A DNA stretch of 64,000 nt from Pipra filicauda (taxonomy: Eukaryota; Chordata; Aves; Passeriformes; Pipridae), in the NCBI RefSeq assembly GCF_003945595.2, contig NW_024104430.1, positions 496,001 to 560,000 on the forward strand, in the 5' to 3' direction. The first letter of the stretch is position 1; each line of letters opens with the position of its first letter. This document shows positions 14,100-28,100 of the stretch, in pieces. The notes beneath the pieces are model-generated. The model was not told the DNA's origin. It ran no database searches and saw only the letters and a program-made list of their open reading frames with translations. Made by a program: the position numbers and the translations under genes.

Positions 14100-14420
14100 A
14101 CTGAAAGAAGGGTCACTGTCCCTGAGCTGGTGTTGGATCAGCCTTCTCTACGGACAACAGCAGAAGAGACGGCAGGTTTTGGAGCTTGTACGCCACCACA
14201 AGGTGGGGACCACCCTGCCTCCTGAGCTGGAAAGGAGGGTCATCTTCTTGTGTTATCTCTCTTTCTGTAACAGCTTCACACATACAATGACATAAAATGA
14301 AAGAGCTTTCCCTCCTGCAGGTGTGGTACCAAGTAAGTTCACCCGACTGCTGTGGAGAAAGAAGGGGTCCCTAAGGCCCTTTAGTCAGTGTCATCCCATC
14401 TTTCGGTGTGCCTTATCACA
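14100..14420 (+). other. GC-richer patch with a splice-bounded 12-nt segment
   Basis: A consensus-like acceptor (CTTTCCCTCCTGCAG) is followed by 12 bases (14321-14332) and a strong donor (CAA|GTAAGT). The preceding 180 bases are GC-rich compared with the surroundings. No protein family is recognised. It may be part of a non-coding transcript, an old repeat or chance. Confidence 0.25.
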
Positions 14421-15261
14421 TTCCTGTTTTACTCACTTTCCTGTGGATGTCTGTTCATGAGGTTTTGATAACAAATTGATAGGCATTCTGCCTGTATTTT
14501 TTGACTTTAACTATTTCTGTGGATTGTCAGATCTTCTAGGTTTTCAGTTAGGAGATGTCAAAAGCTTTTCTTTATATTTATACAATGATATAGTATTGCT
14601 TAAATATAATCTACTTAGCCTCTGTGATAGCACCGCATTCTGAATTTGTAATTGCAACACCCTGAAAACAGCTTTAATATGATGGTTTCTTGATCCTGAT
14701 GTCTATTTCTATGTTCAGATCAGGAAAGCAAACTGGAATCAGGTGAAAATATATGTCTACCCTGCTTATCTACCTCCAGAAAGCCTGCTTAATCTTGATT
14801 ACTTATGTCTCATTCTCACTGGCTACTCCTTTGCACACAGGATAACCCCATGTTTGCAAGTCAGCTAGCTCTTTTTCCTGGGAACAGTATTCAGCACCTG
14901 TGGTGTCTGTCTGTGTACTTTTGTGGGATCATTTTTAAATGGCTGTCCTTTTCATTTTTTGCATCAAAGAGGCTCAGGGTTTTCAAGTCGGGACTTGAGA
15001 GAACTTGCTCATTTTTCAGCAGTGCTTTTATCTTAAAACTTGTGGATGACAGCAGTGTAATTCACAGATATCTTCCAGCTTTATTGTTGTAGCAACAAGT
15101 TGTTGTATAAGGAAACAATTTTCACCTCTCTGAGATTAGGTTAGCTGCAATGTGGTGGGAGGTGCTACTGTTTTTAATAGTCCATACTGACTGTATTATT
15201 CTGGTCCTTGTTTTTCTGGTTTCTATGCACGTGCAAGGTAAATGTTTAGTGCATTTAATAA

Positions 15262-15921
15262 TAGCAGAACTTTAATGGACAGGGCTGGGCAACCACCAAC
15301 CATATGAAGTTTAAGAGCAAGTGACAGATCCTGCACCTGGAATGGGGCAACCCTGGAAGTTTGTACAGACTGAGGAATGAGATGCTGGAAAGCAGTGCCG
15401 TGGAAAGGGACCTGGGGGTCCTGGTTGATGGCAAATTTATGATGGGTCCACAGTGTGGCCTGGCAGCCAGAAGGGCCAACCATGCCCTGGGGGACATGAG
15501 GCAAAAAACCATGAGCTGGTCGAGGGAGGTGACTGTTCTGCTCTGTTTTGCGCTGGTGTGTCTTCACCCAGAGTACTGTGTGAGGTTTTGGGCACCACAA
15601 TATAAGAAGAGAAGTGTCCAAAGAAGGGCCACAAAGATAGTGAAGGGTCTAGAGGGGAAGCCATATGCACAGAGATAGGACCCAAGGGAACTGCATGGAA
15701 CTGGGTCAGGTGAGATTTAGGTTGGAAATTATGACGAGGTTCTTCACTCAGAGGCTTCCTGGGAAAGTGGTCACAGCACCAAGCCTGCCAGAGTTCAAAA
15801 AGCATTTAACAGTGCTGTCAGAGGCACAATGATTCTTGGGGTTGTCCTGTCCAGAGCCAGAAGTTGGACTTGATGATCCTTGTGGGTTCCTTCCAACTCA
15901 GGATATTCCATGATTCTATGA
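15262..15921 (+). mobile_element. CR1 LINE, ORF2 fragment plus 3' UTR
   Basis: This copy keeps part of the reverse-transcriptase ORF2: 15361-15678 reads blocks SAVERDLGVLVDGKF, EVTVLLCFALVCLHPEYCV and FWAPQYKKR, then RRATKIVKGLEGKPY. A jump at about 15680 removes the next few hundred bases of ORF2 relative to the family. The last part of ORF2 and a 3' UTR with GGCACAATGATTCTTGGGG follow, ending in ATTCTATGA at 15921. It is the same type as the copy at 46959. The region upstream of 15361 is out of frame, so it is inactive. Confidence 0.92.
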
Positions 15922-18900
15922 CAGTATGACAAGAATAAAATATGTCTGCAATACAATTCCAGAAGATACTCCAATTTAGGAGTGTTAAAAATAACATAAA
16001 GCATTTTTCCTGAAGTAATTTTTTTTTTTCTCAAAACTCTCTATATGAGTTGATGTGTTTTCATGCTCTTCTGGGAGGCTTATTTGTTTGCTTTTAGTGT
16101 TCTGAATTTTTTTTCCTTGATTTTGGTTTGGGTTTTTTGTTTGTTGGTTTGTGTGGTTTTTTAATTATTTTTATCTTTTTTCACTTGTGGTGCTGCAGAG
16201 AATTAAAAAAATGTCCAGAAGAATAAATATATTAAACTTCAGATTCTGCGGTTTTGCTTGATAAAAAATAATTCTTTCAACTGAAAGGCAATTTTTGACA
16301 TATATGTTTTCACAAATTTCTCCTCAATACACTTATCTGTTATCATCTCGAACCTTTCAAGAAACTAATTATTTTTCTTTTCCTTATCCCCAAAGAATTT
16401 CACCAGGCCCAACCTCCAGTACTTCTTCCTAAATAGAGAAAGGTCTTCCCACACTTTTCTCTCAGAGCAGGGAATATCTGTTTGCAGGTTGAAATACCTC
16501 CTGGAAAACTTCCATAAGAAGGATAGCACATGTCTGATTTCCCCTTTTATATGTTGTTGTCACAGTCTGTCAACAGTAGCAAACATAGATTTTTGGTAGC
16601 TTGCATTCTCCATCTTGCAGAGAGCAGCAGCAGCCACCAGGGAGTGGCAGGAGGAGAAGCAATAAATTACATTTAAGGCTGGGCCTGAGACTGGTATCCA
16701 CGTCTGCCATTACTCACAGAGGTGGATTTTATGATGTTGCCATTTCATATTTTTCTGGTTTAAGAACTCTATACTGTAGATGTTGTTTCCTCTTTTAGTA
16801 GACCCTGGAGTGTCCCAGATATTACTTTATGTTATTGATAGCAGATGTGGCCATAGTCTCTGTGGTATATGAACATTTCTGGTGTAACTGCTATCATTTA
16901 TTGTTAAATCTAATTTGGGAAACAAAGTCAACTGTGTTACACACTGTGTATGTATTAGAAAAATAAAGGAACCAAACACTAATAACTCAAAATAATGGAA
17001 GTAGTGGGTTTTCTTCTGTGGAATGACAGACAGCTCAATTGCAAGCCCTCTAAATTGTGCCCAGCTCCCCAGACACCAGGGGTCTTCAAAAGGTCCCATT
17101 GTGGATTTTACTGCTGTGAAACACAATGAAGTAATGTTCTAAAAAACAATGAAACCTATCTATTTCAAAAATTCTAACACAGTTATAAAAGTACATTTTA
17201 TTTCCTTTATGGTTGAAGCATAGCTGTCACCGACATATAGAGACTCATTTTGGAAGTCTATAACCAGTTTTATTTCTGCTGGGGAAGTTTTTCCACTAGA
17301 TCATATAAATTATCAACAGTAGGTGCATGCAAACTTTTTGACTTCGAATTCTTACTTTTCATTTCTTGTAGCTCTTCAAAGCCTATTAAAAGGCATCACA
17401 AGTGTTTGAGTCCGATCCATGTACTTCTTGTTTCACTTTCCAATAATCTTGAGAGAAAGCAGTGGAGTTATTAATTATGGCCTTTTCCCAAGAGAAGGCA
17501 GTCATCCTGATGATGAAAATTAGATATAAACTAGTCCAAATATAAGTATCTCCCAACACCACTAGAGTTTAATCTGTGATTAGACCAAAAATTAGACCAA
17601 ACCTTTAATGAAGGTCTGAAATATTAAAATAACATTTTATTTTTATGTATGCAAATTTACCGTATGGGTTCCAGATGGAACTGCAGATGATGAAACACAA
17701 CCAGGGTTTGTTGAAGTATTTCGGAACCAAAAGCACAACAGGTCTAAATTTTCCAAGAAAATATTTTCTTGTAAGAACCTCAGATTTGTTCAAAAACTCA
17801 AACTATTCGAAAAGTGTGACTGACCTTTGTCTAATCATCAAAATTTTCTATATTTGGATGAATGGAAACTAAGAAAAGAACATATATAAGTTCACCTATT
17901 TTAACGAAAGCCCATGTCGAATGTACATTTAGAGGCGAAGAGGATGAAAAGAGAAAAAATGAGATATGGAAGACTTGGAAAGGTGTGTGTGGGGGGAGAA
18001 ATGACAATACTGAATATTGGTTTTACTAATAAAGCTCTGATAGATATAGGGAGGAATAATGTTCTGTGTGTTGTGGTAGTTTAAATCTATATCAAAATTA
18101 TTAAGACTTCTGCTGACTTTTTAAAGTGCTGGATCATGTTACTAGTGAACAGGAAGAAATAGAAAGAAATATAGAAAAGTACTGCTATTTGCTGTGTAAT
18201 CAATCATCCATCACTGAACAAAAGTGTTTAAGATTCCAAACAGCACCAATGCATTAATTTCCCAAAAACAGTCAATTAGTCTGGCCCTTTAAATTCTCAT
18301 CCTAAGTGCTAGCAGTTACTGAAAGAACTTAAGCTTGAAAATCCCAATAATGATATACCTTATTACATGATCTGAGAATGAAGAACTTTTTCAAAGTGTA
18401 TGAATAACTTTCCACTTTCTTTAGTCAAGGAACTTGAAAAAAAACCCCAGAAATATTAAGTCTAATAGCAGAGCTTTGTTGTCTTGTATCAACCTACTTA
18501 TCCAAAACCAAAGAGGTATGTAGGAACATAAATAAACCAGAATTAATTTGGTGCATGCAACCCTGTTAACCATTTTAAAAATGTAGTAAAGCATTGTACT
18601 CTGACAGTGAATCAAGAAATCAATGTAAACATTTTAAAAAATAGAAATGCAACATTCCCAAGAAAACTGTAATAGGGCATGACTGTGTAATTTGCTCTTT
18701 ATAACTCCTAATTCTTGTCCTGCTTTGTCTGGAAACTGGACTACCTCCCATTTGCTCTTTGAAACTTGGAATAATTAAAAATCCATTATACTTTCCTCTC
18801 TCCAATGACAGTACATAAATTAAGCTTCAGCAGTGTTGAAACACAGAAAAAAATTGATATGACCCTTTCAAAGTGTCACTTATCTGCAATGCAAATTTTT

Positions 18901-19352
18901 TCTGGGCGATCAGAAATTCAGCAAATAGCTTTTTATTTAGAACTCAATCTTTAAAGCTAAGTAGTGTTCATTTGTTGATTCACAGTTCAGAAGTTACTGA
19001 GGTGTTTATTCTTATTAATCAAATGTGCACTTTTCTAGTTATTTTTATACTCCAGCACTCCCAGTAGTCAGCCTCAAGGATGCCTCCGTGCCTCTCAGCG
19101 CAGAGAGCTGCAAAAATATCCATCCAGGCTTTCACTTTAAAAAGTGTCCACTCCTAGTAACTCAACAAGAAATAATATGAAGCAAGTTCTGATAACGTCT
19201 ATGTAGTGTTTACCTTTTGTCCTCTTTTGTGTTTACATATTTTTTTTAGATATAGAACATAAAAATTAACCTAACTCGGTGCTCTTCAGACCTCTTTGAT
19301 TCAAATCTATCACCCACAAAAAGGAAAAAGTAGTTGTAGATAGCTCAAGTCA

Positions 19353-19371
19353 GATGTATGTATGTATGTAA
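19353..19371. repeat. (ATGT)n short microsatellite
   Basis: Four to five ATGT units are visible in an otherwise ordinary AT-rich stretch. Confidence 0.9.
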
Positions 19372-22300
19372 TGTTTCACAAGCACCTGACTATCTTTATG
19401 TCTTGATTAATACTTTTTATTTTTAGTTTTATTCTGTGAAAAAGTTTGTTCTTTGAAGCTTTTCTGAAGAAGCCTGCATGGGTTTTCCACTTCTTATTCT
19501 TAAACCTTGCTACAAGGTGTGTACTGAAAATAGTAATGCAAATGTTGCCTGGAACCTCTAGATCTCACACAGTGGAATCTCTCATTCAAGGCATAAAAAA
19601 AAAAGGTTGAAATTTTCTAATTCCGTGTGTAACTTATCTCTTTTGTATTGAATAAGGTTGGATCTGGGAAAAATAGGAATTTGAAAAACTAGAAAAATAA
19701 GTATAAACTCCATGAATTCTTACATAAAAATCTTTGAATGCTTAACTTCATGAATGACAACTATGACATTTTTTAGAATTGCTTTGCATTCTTGCAAAAA
19801 TATAAGCCAATTTATCTTAGTATGAAATGGAAACTTATGAGCAGATATTTTCTTTTTCTTCTTTTCTTTCATTCATCAGCTTGAATCTTCCCCAAGAGCC
19901 GCCTTGATTGAAGTCTTCACATTACCTTCCGCTGGCTTGAACTCCTTGTGCTATGGCTGCACAATAAGATGAGACCAAGAGTAAATCAAAGGGTGTAAAC
20001 ATTCACTTCAGAGGCACTCACATCACTTTTGTGTCTCTGAAAACATTAATATTTGAAAGTTTCCTCCACATTTATTATAACAGCTAAAGTCCATAAGTTC
20101 AGTTTAGTTCGGTTCTTAATTAAATTCTAGGTTCTTTAAAAAGAGTTCATTTATTATATGAGTCACGAGCATTTTCATTCACCTTTTCACATTTTCATGT
20201 ATCTACTCTCTGGTCTCATAATGGTTGTTGTCCTGATAAATTTGTAAAAACCCTTGGGCATCTTTAATTTATGCTCATTTATATTTTCCTCCTCTTCACT
20301 TTTACTTGAACTGACACCAGATTAATCTCGGATATCTGAGCAGCTATTTTGACATTATTGGCTGATTCTGGACACTGTAGGTAAGATTGGCTTTAATTCA
20401 AAAATTCACAAGGCTTAAGTAGTAACATTGTTATTGTGTTCTCCTCCAGGTAAAACTTGCCAGAGTAAAAAAAATTTACTTGAGGTCTCTCTCTAGCTGA
20501 GTGAGTGAGGTAGGAACTTCCAGGTTATGATTAATCTTACTGGTTAGCTAAAATAGATCAGATGAATGGAAACCTAGAAGTGCCTCATTTTCTCCCTTGG
20601 CTGTAGAATGAGCCAGTAAGAGTCAGCGCAACTTTAAATATTTTTATTATGGACATCTAAATGTAGGTTAGAAGAATCTTGCCAGATATGAGTTAAGTAA
20701 AAATTACTTGGAAGAAATTGAGTTTGTGTGGGCGTTTTGCTTTATTTTTTTTTTATTCTATTTGGAATCAGAGGGAAATTATTTGAGTTAAGAATATTTA
20801 GTCAAGCACCAGAAAAGAGTACTTGGGCAGGTTATAGTATCCCAGTTACTGGAGGATTTTATGACAGGGTAGACAAATATTTGTTCAGAATAAATTGAAG
20901 GACAGAGAAAGCAAAAGCCTCTTGTAATTCAGATAAGATATACATGGAAAAAATGAGAAAAATGTGGGCACGCATGAACCCTCTTGCACTAGTACCAGGG
21001 ACATATTGCACATATCTCTGCTATTCTTCCCTTGTGACATGAGACTAAAAAGAATGGGAAAATGATGCTCTTCTCTTTGTGTATTGGACACTATGAAATA
21101 ATTTTTCGTATACTGTGTCTGAGAACCACCACATTATTTTCTACATTCCTGAACAGGTCTTCCTTTCTAATATGCTTCCAATTAGAGTTCCTCAGGGAAG
21201 CAATCTGTTGAACAAATAAAAACACTGTGCAAGTGTGGAGACAACATGAATCTTATAACTACTCACCATTCTACAATTCTGGGACAAGAAAAATACTTAA
21301 TTTTATCTGTCAGGAAACTAGGACATCCTGAAACCTGTTTCTACTATGATCTTAAAGCTGCAGCATGGGTGGGGGAAAGAAGGAAATTAATTGGGATTTA
21401 GAGAAGTATCTGAAACAGGCAGGCTGACCTGGGATGTCAGGCAATCCTGATGGGGTGTCCAAACTGGACTATGCTGCATTTTCTGTCTAATCTCTCAGCC
21501 AAAACACTTATAACCAAGCTGAAAACGTAAGGAAAAGGTTGGAAAGAGAGGGAGGGATAGTTTGGAAAGAGGTTATAAATTGTTTTCTGTTAGCCAGTTT
21601 AAGGTCTCCACTTTGGGATTACACAGAGTCAATGATTTTTTCAGCCCTAGCTTAACAATTTTTGAAGTGGTGACAGGGTGGCAGAAAAGGGATAAGGCAA
21701 ACTTCGTGAGATAAAAAGTGCTACAAGGACTTTCGGAAGAAAGGACAGAAAAGAACTTTTAAATGTGAACATTCCAGTGAGTACCAGAAAAAGACATAAA
21801 AGATACTACCTCCCAGTCTTTCCAGCTGAAGGTTTGAAAAGAGAAAAAAATTTTCTTCACAGTTTCTTGTTTGTGTCTGTGATTTTATAGGAACTTGTCA
21901 CACTCCCCAATATATAATGCCAAGATTCGCAGATATTTCATGTGCTTGTATAAAGTAGTTGTCTTCTGTAGACAATAAGCCAATCTTTCAGTTTCAGAGT
22001 TACTTTGCTAAAATTTGCTGCCAGCAGCCACCAGGTATCTCCTGAGAAATTATTTTAAGCAAACAATGGCAACAGACAAAATATCAACAAAAATAGAATC
22101 AGTAAAAGCAGGCTCTGCATGTTCTGCAAAATGTGTGTCCTTTTAGGTAATAAAAGAACCCCAGTCTTGAATTCCTCTGGCTCCAATTCCTTTCTAAGTT
22201 GCCTTTTGCTTTTGTATGCTTCTTTTCTTTCCCTTGTGATTGTTCCCTACATGCAGCTGTTAAAGATATTTTAGGTACAGACAGAGATTGCCTGTAGCAC

Positions 22301-25095
22301 TGACTAAATGAGACTGTCACATAGGAAGGTTGTAAATGCACACAAATAATAAAACAAAATCCAGGACTTTGGCTACCACCACCTGTTCATAATAACCTCC
22401 AGTGGCCTCTGGCAAAGAAAGAAACCGAAGATGAAACAATACTTTCAATTGCACAAGGGGGTTATTTTTCCTGGGTGGTACTATGCAAAAGGTGTGTCAC
22501 AGGAATTGTTGTGGGGGTGGGTGTGGAAAAGACATAATGGGAATGCTGGTCACTGTGAAAGCTCCCCGACAAAGTTTATAGAAGGCTGTGAAGAACCCTC
22601 TAAACAGAAGTGCAAGCATTTGCCCTGTTTAGAACTGAACTATGCAGTTTCCTGATGCACTGCTGGAACAAAGAACGCTTGTAGGAGTGTGGATGAGGAC
22701 AGAATGACTTTACTCCTTCATCTTTGGTACAGCTCAGACCTCTTGGTATAAGGATATGCTGTTTGCTCATGAGAAAGGGAATGGCCAGGGAAAAATCAGA
22801 ACATTTAAGAACAAAAAAGAGACCATATGTAAATTGTTATCATTGGTCAGTCCTTACAGGGTTCCCTTCTTCTACCAGCTACTGTTTGCTTTGCCCCACT
22901 GGCCACTATCCTATCTACAGGACATTTCAGCGGCTCTGCCCTACTCATGTCATACCAGGTACAGATGCTTTTCCACTGGCCACAGCTGTCTGGTCCAGAA
23001 TTTAGATCTAACTCTCTCTTCTTCAGCAAACACATTAATTTAGTGCTTGACCAGCTTGTTACTGCTTTTGTCAGTCATACTTCCTTATCGGAGGACATTT
23101 ACTGTGATTAACAAACCTATACATAGCATTGTGATCAAACAGCACAAAATTAGATCTCCTTGGTCAACAGTCCAATGTAAAGAATCAAAACTACAATTCC
23201 ACTTCACAAAACTAAGTAGTTCCTTATGCAGTGTGCTATTCATTCCCCATCATCTTCCAACATACATTTTCTAATTAGTCAATTAAGCTATTTTTATGTT
23301 GAGTGTGTGCATAAGGAGGAGTCATTAGTAGCACTCTATTCACTACATATTATGTATCTTTTGATGACATATTTGAATATTTTCCTCCATAAAGCACCAC
23401 AAAAGTGTTGTGTAGAGCTTTGCGAGTCCTAAGGCAATCTACAACAACTATATCCTCCAACTATAGGCATATTTTCAAAGTACATTTCAGATCTTAGCAC
23501 TTTGATTTAGCACAATTAGTAAGTGAGGGCAACAGGACATTATTATTCATAGACCACTCTTATCAGAAATGTCTGGATGAGGATGACAGCAGTATCTGAA
23601 ACACACTTATATGCCCTATCCTGGCTCTTCCATCTTCACCTGTCCTAAGTTGAAATACCTGACATTGATACAAGAAATTTGTGTGTCTCATTAAGCTTCC
23701 TACCTGGCTGGGATTACCCCAAAAGAAATATAGCTATGTCAAAAACTGCAAGGGTGGGCTACCACATCTGAGTAATGATCCAGCTCCAGATGTGGGTATT
23801 CTGAGGGGCAGCACGTCTGTGATTGAATTCAAGTGGGCAACAACTTGGTTGAGGTTGTCTGAAACCTGATCTCATTACAACAGAGACTATCCTGCCTTGC
23901 AGAGTGCTGCTGGCCTCTGATTTATTTTTTTGGTGGGGGGGAGGGAGGGAGGCTAAATAACACACTTTTCAAAGCCATAAGTTCATGGCACAAAAAGGAG
24001 CTGTCAGTCACAGCTGATTGAGCACCTCTTCAGAGAACAAACTTGCTCTCTTTTCTGACATGCTTTGATGAACAGTTAAATAGTTAACAGTCTTGACATT
24101 TATAGATTCTCAAGAAGTACACTCACTAGAGCATACTGCTTCATGGTAGACCAAGTCATGCATTTGCTGTCAGCTTCGACTTACAAGCCTGTAAAGAGTT
24201 GGCACAGGAAGATTTTATGAAATTAAAGAAAAGAATAAATGATAATTTAAAGTGCCTCTGGTATAAGCATTTTGTATATGTAAATGTATATGTAGTAGTT
24301 TTCTGTTATAAAAGGACAGGCATTTTTGAGGGTTTTCTTTTATATCTTTCCCAGAGATGAATTCTTTCCGATCAGAATTCTTCTGTAATCATATGAAACT
24401 ATGAGACATTAAGATTCAGTAAGTTCATCTGAAAAGATCAAATTCCCATGTTTCATAATCTTGAATGTCTGTTGAGAGAACTGCAAAACAAACAGCAAGA
24501 TGAAATAGAAATAATGGGTACCTAAATTGAAAAAGTGTATATGAGTATGTGAGCGAGACAGAAATCTTTAATGAACCCACAGCTGTTCATTCTTAGCCCA
24601 ACAGTCAATTCTGCTCCTAAATCTCAGAATCAATACTGTTCTTTTCAGTGTGAACCCAGTAACTCTGTTCCTTCTTTAACACCGTTTTTTACGTAGTATT
24701 TGGGATTTTTTAACATCATTCCTAAGGCTGGAATGCTGCTTTGTGCCTCAGTTCTCACTCTGCTTTTGCAGACTCTCTGTATATGAGCACTTGTTAGGCA
24801 TCTGGGTTGTTAAGGATCTTTCCTGTTGCTGTCAGACAGGTAGATGATGGAGGAACTAGTGACATAGTCCTGGTTTCTGCTTTATTTTTCCCTTTTTCCT
24901 GTCAATGAAATTAGTCTTTGTAAGGTCCCAGATTGGTTGTTCTTCCCCAGAGGTGTGATTAAAAAAAATAAAAAATTTCAAAACAGAGAAAGAAAGTGGC
25001 TTCTTCAGATGACATTACATGTATGCATAATCTCCAAAAAGAGGACTACATTGTAAAGATTGGATTCCTTTAGCTGGACTTCGTAAGCACTGAAA

Positions 25096-25153
25096 ATGAG
25101 TAGCACATTCCTGTGTAGATTTGCAGGAATCTACACAGGAATATGCTGCTAAT
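25096..25153. repeat. Near-perfect hairpin, 15-bp perfect core
   Basis: ATTCCTGTGTAGATT (25107-25121) is followed after a 6-base loop (TGCAGG) by its exact complement at 25128-25142. Pairing resumes beyond one C/A mismatch and extends the arms to about 26 positions each (25096 with 25153), with one more mismatch and one G-U pair. It sits in plain AT-rich DNA with no repeat family recognised. Confidence 0.9.
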
Positions 25154-28100
25154 CTAACCTCCATTTTCACAGCCCTAATATCAGAGCTTTTGTAAAAGAT
25201 GCTAGTTTTCAAGTGTGGCTATTCGGAAAGCTATTGTGACCTTGCTGATTTTTTTAAATAATCTGGTATGATAATTTAATCCTTTGTAACTACATGGTTT
25301 GTGGTGATACTTACCATTAACATCTGGAAAATTGGACAGCTGATAAAGCTGTTCTGCAAAGCCTATTTGTGAAAGAAAAAGTGGGTCAATCGTCGCAGTG
25401 AAAACAATGTTCACCTTACCAACACTGGCACTGATTAAATCTGATCATGAAGCAGATATCTATTCTCTAGTCTCCTCCTAAAACCTGCATAACGTCTCAT
25501 GTGAATGTCTTCTTTTTCAAATAGAATTTTAGAGTAAAACAAACATAATTTAGAAACAGAAGAAATAATTCAGAGAGTATTAGTTTTATCTTGTCCCCAC
25601 TATAAAGTAAACTATATAATATTCTAGTTGTCTCATTTAAGATGTGTTGCAGCACAAAATAGAAAGTTTATGTTTAAATGGTCATGCAACCACATTGCAA
25701 TCAAATGTACAACTAAACCTTTAAGCATTGCACAAAACCTCTTCTAACTGATCATTTTTATAAGCTCTCACTGAAATCTATGGAAGTTTAGTCCACAGTT
25801 AAAAAGCTCCTTGTCTTTGATCATTCAATATACCCAGTGACATAGCATTGCAGAGGGATAAACTATATCACAGTAGTTTCGGAGGCTTCGAAACTATATT
25901 GTAAAACCTGTCTATTAACCGTTATGTCAGCACAGACTAACGTGGATAGTCTTTTGTCATAAACAAAAATGTCTAGTAGTTGTTCAGATTTATTTTGGAA
26001 AGTCATGAAAATTTTCAGCTGAGCATTAAAAGTGAAATATGAACTGCATTTTGAGGTTTGTGTTTTGAAAGCACACTGTGTATTAATATTTAATTTCTAA
26101 TATAACAGTTTTATAATCTGTATTTATATAAACCAGTAAGATGTTACAGTATAATAAAGAACTATGATGTTTTTAATAAAGGCTATTTTTACACATGAAG
26201 TTGCGGGTACACTTAAGGGATCAGAATGCACATAGATTTTTATGCCATCAAAAGATGAACCACGTTTTCTTTAAAGGGACATAAAAGTACATGTAGATCA
26301 TTGAATAAATTTCTGAAAATATGTTCATACATTTCTGAGCTTATATTTCACCACAACAATTTGCACAGAAAAGTACAGGAATAAATTCACATTTTATTAT
26401 GAGTGAAAAAAAGTCAATAAACAGAATAAAGGGTGGGTGAATGTGCAATTGAAATTGTTTCTGATATTATTTCCATTATTGCACCACTGAATATTTCAAT
26501 TGCCTTAGGCAGAATTTTTCCCTTGCTTTCAATATTCCCTGTATTTACTAATATGAGATATAGGGTATACCAATTACAGGAGCTAAATTATTTATCAAAT
26601 TCCATTTATTGCAGGCATATTTGTCCATGATATCAAAGCATTTAAAGAAACAAAAGTGAATCTTTGTTACAGAGAATTTTTTGTCTAAATATAGTTTCTT
26701 AAGACTCCCATAGATTTTGCTTTCAAATAAGATTAAGCATTTCCACAGCTAAAGTCCTATGGTTTCCATAATTTGTGCAAGTTACGTGTTGCAATTAAAA
26801 AATTACTAGCTTTCAAAAAAATTACTAAACTTTGTTAAAATTGAAAAATTCATCTAAACTTTAGTCTTTAAATGTGCAAAACTCACAGTTATTGACTCAC
26901 CGTACAGACGCTCTCTCAGTAGTAATAAATTTACCAAAACTATGAGGGAGAGTACAAAAGGGCGTGTCAGCATATATTTTATTTTCTGAAACAGCTGACC
27001 TGTGATTTGGGATTCATATTATTGACACCTATATATAAGTGTCTGCATGTAGATATTTCCTTTTTTTTTAATATATAATCTGAATGATGTTTATATACTG
27101 AAATAAACATGTTTGGTGGGAAAAGATAGGTTTATTTAATTGTTTTCAGTTTAAAAAGATGTCAGAGGAAATCTTTAGATAATTTATAAATAGCAGAGAA
27201 AGCTGGGGAACTTATGATCCCTTTTCCAGCTCTGTATTTATGAAGATCTAGAAAAGCTGTAATTTTTTTCCTGCAGTGTCAGCCTAAGAAAATGTCATGA
27301 TAAAGTGACTGAACTGTGACTGACATGTGAGAAGATTCATGTCCAGCTAAAATCTGACCTGTCCCTTCCATCCACAGCAAAATTAAGAGGACGGATGATG
27401 AATTTTTTTTCTTTCTCCTGCACCTGCACTCAGACCTTGGCAGAGGAGCTATGAATGTGTTAATGTCTTTGGACATAGATTATATGTTAAGAGCATCTCT
27501 GTATTCTGCATCATCTTGGAGCATTTTCCTCCAAATTTCAGTGAGGGAAAGGTCAATACAGAAGGAAAAGTGGCTAGTTCAGTAAACTAGTAGTAAAATG
27601 ATTAGGGTGTAGTGGATGATTCATCTCTCAACCTCAAGAAATTCTGGACCTTAATAGCCTCTTTTCATACCTGAGTGATCTGATCAGGAAACCTGTCCAA
27701 GAAAGGAAGAATCTGTCTGCTAAACACGTATATAGAAGTCATCCTGACACCATTCTGTGGTGAACCCTGCACTGGGTGACCACAAAGAAGAGGACAGTGG
27801 CTGGCCCTTCTTGTCAGGTGGAGTTTGGACACTGTGACCTTGTTCAAAAGAGCACCTCTCTCAACAGAGAGTACCTTGCCCTTCCAGGTCATCATCACCA
27901 TCATGAATCTCAAAAATCATGTTGAGTCAGTTTAATGCCCTGGAAACTGGATAAAAACCCCAAGCCTGTAGTTAATTTTACAGTCAAATAAGAGTAATTT
28001 CACAAGTATTCTCTGTGTGTTTCTAAGCCATCTATCATTTTACATCTATAAAGGATTCCTTGAAAATCAATTCTTCTATAAAAGTCTGTGAAATTGCAAT

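Noticed and set aside
22724..23043. Overlapping 90-codon plus-strand frames and a 62-codon minus-strand frame
   Set aside because: No splice signals or domains; three frames open at once points to composition.
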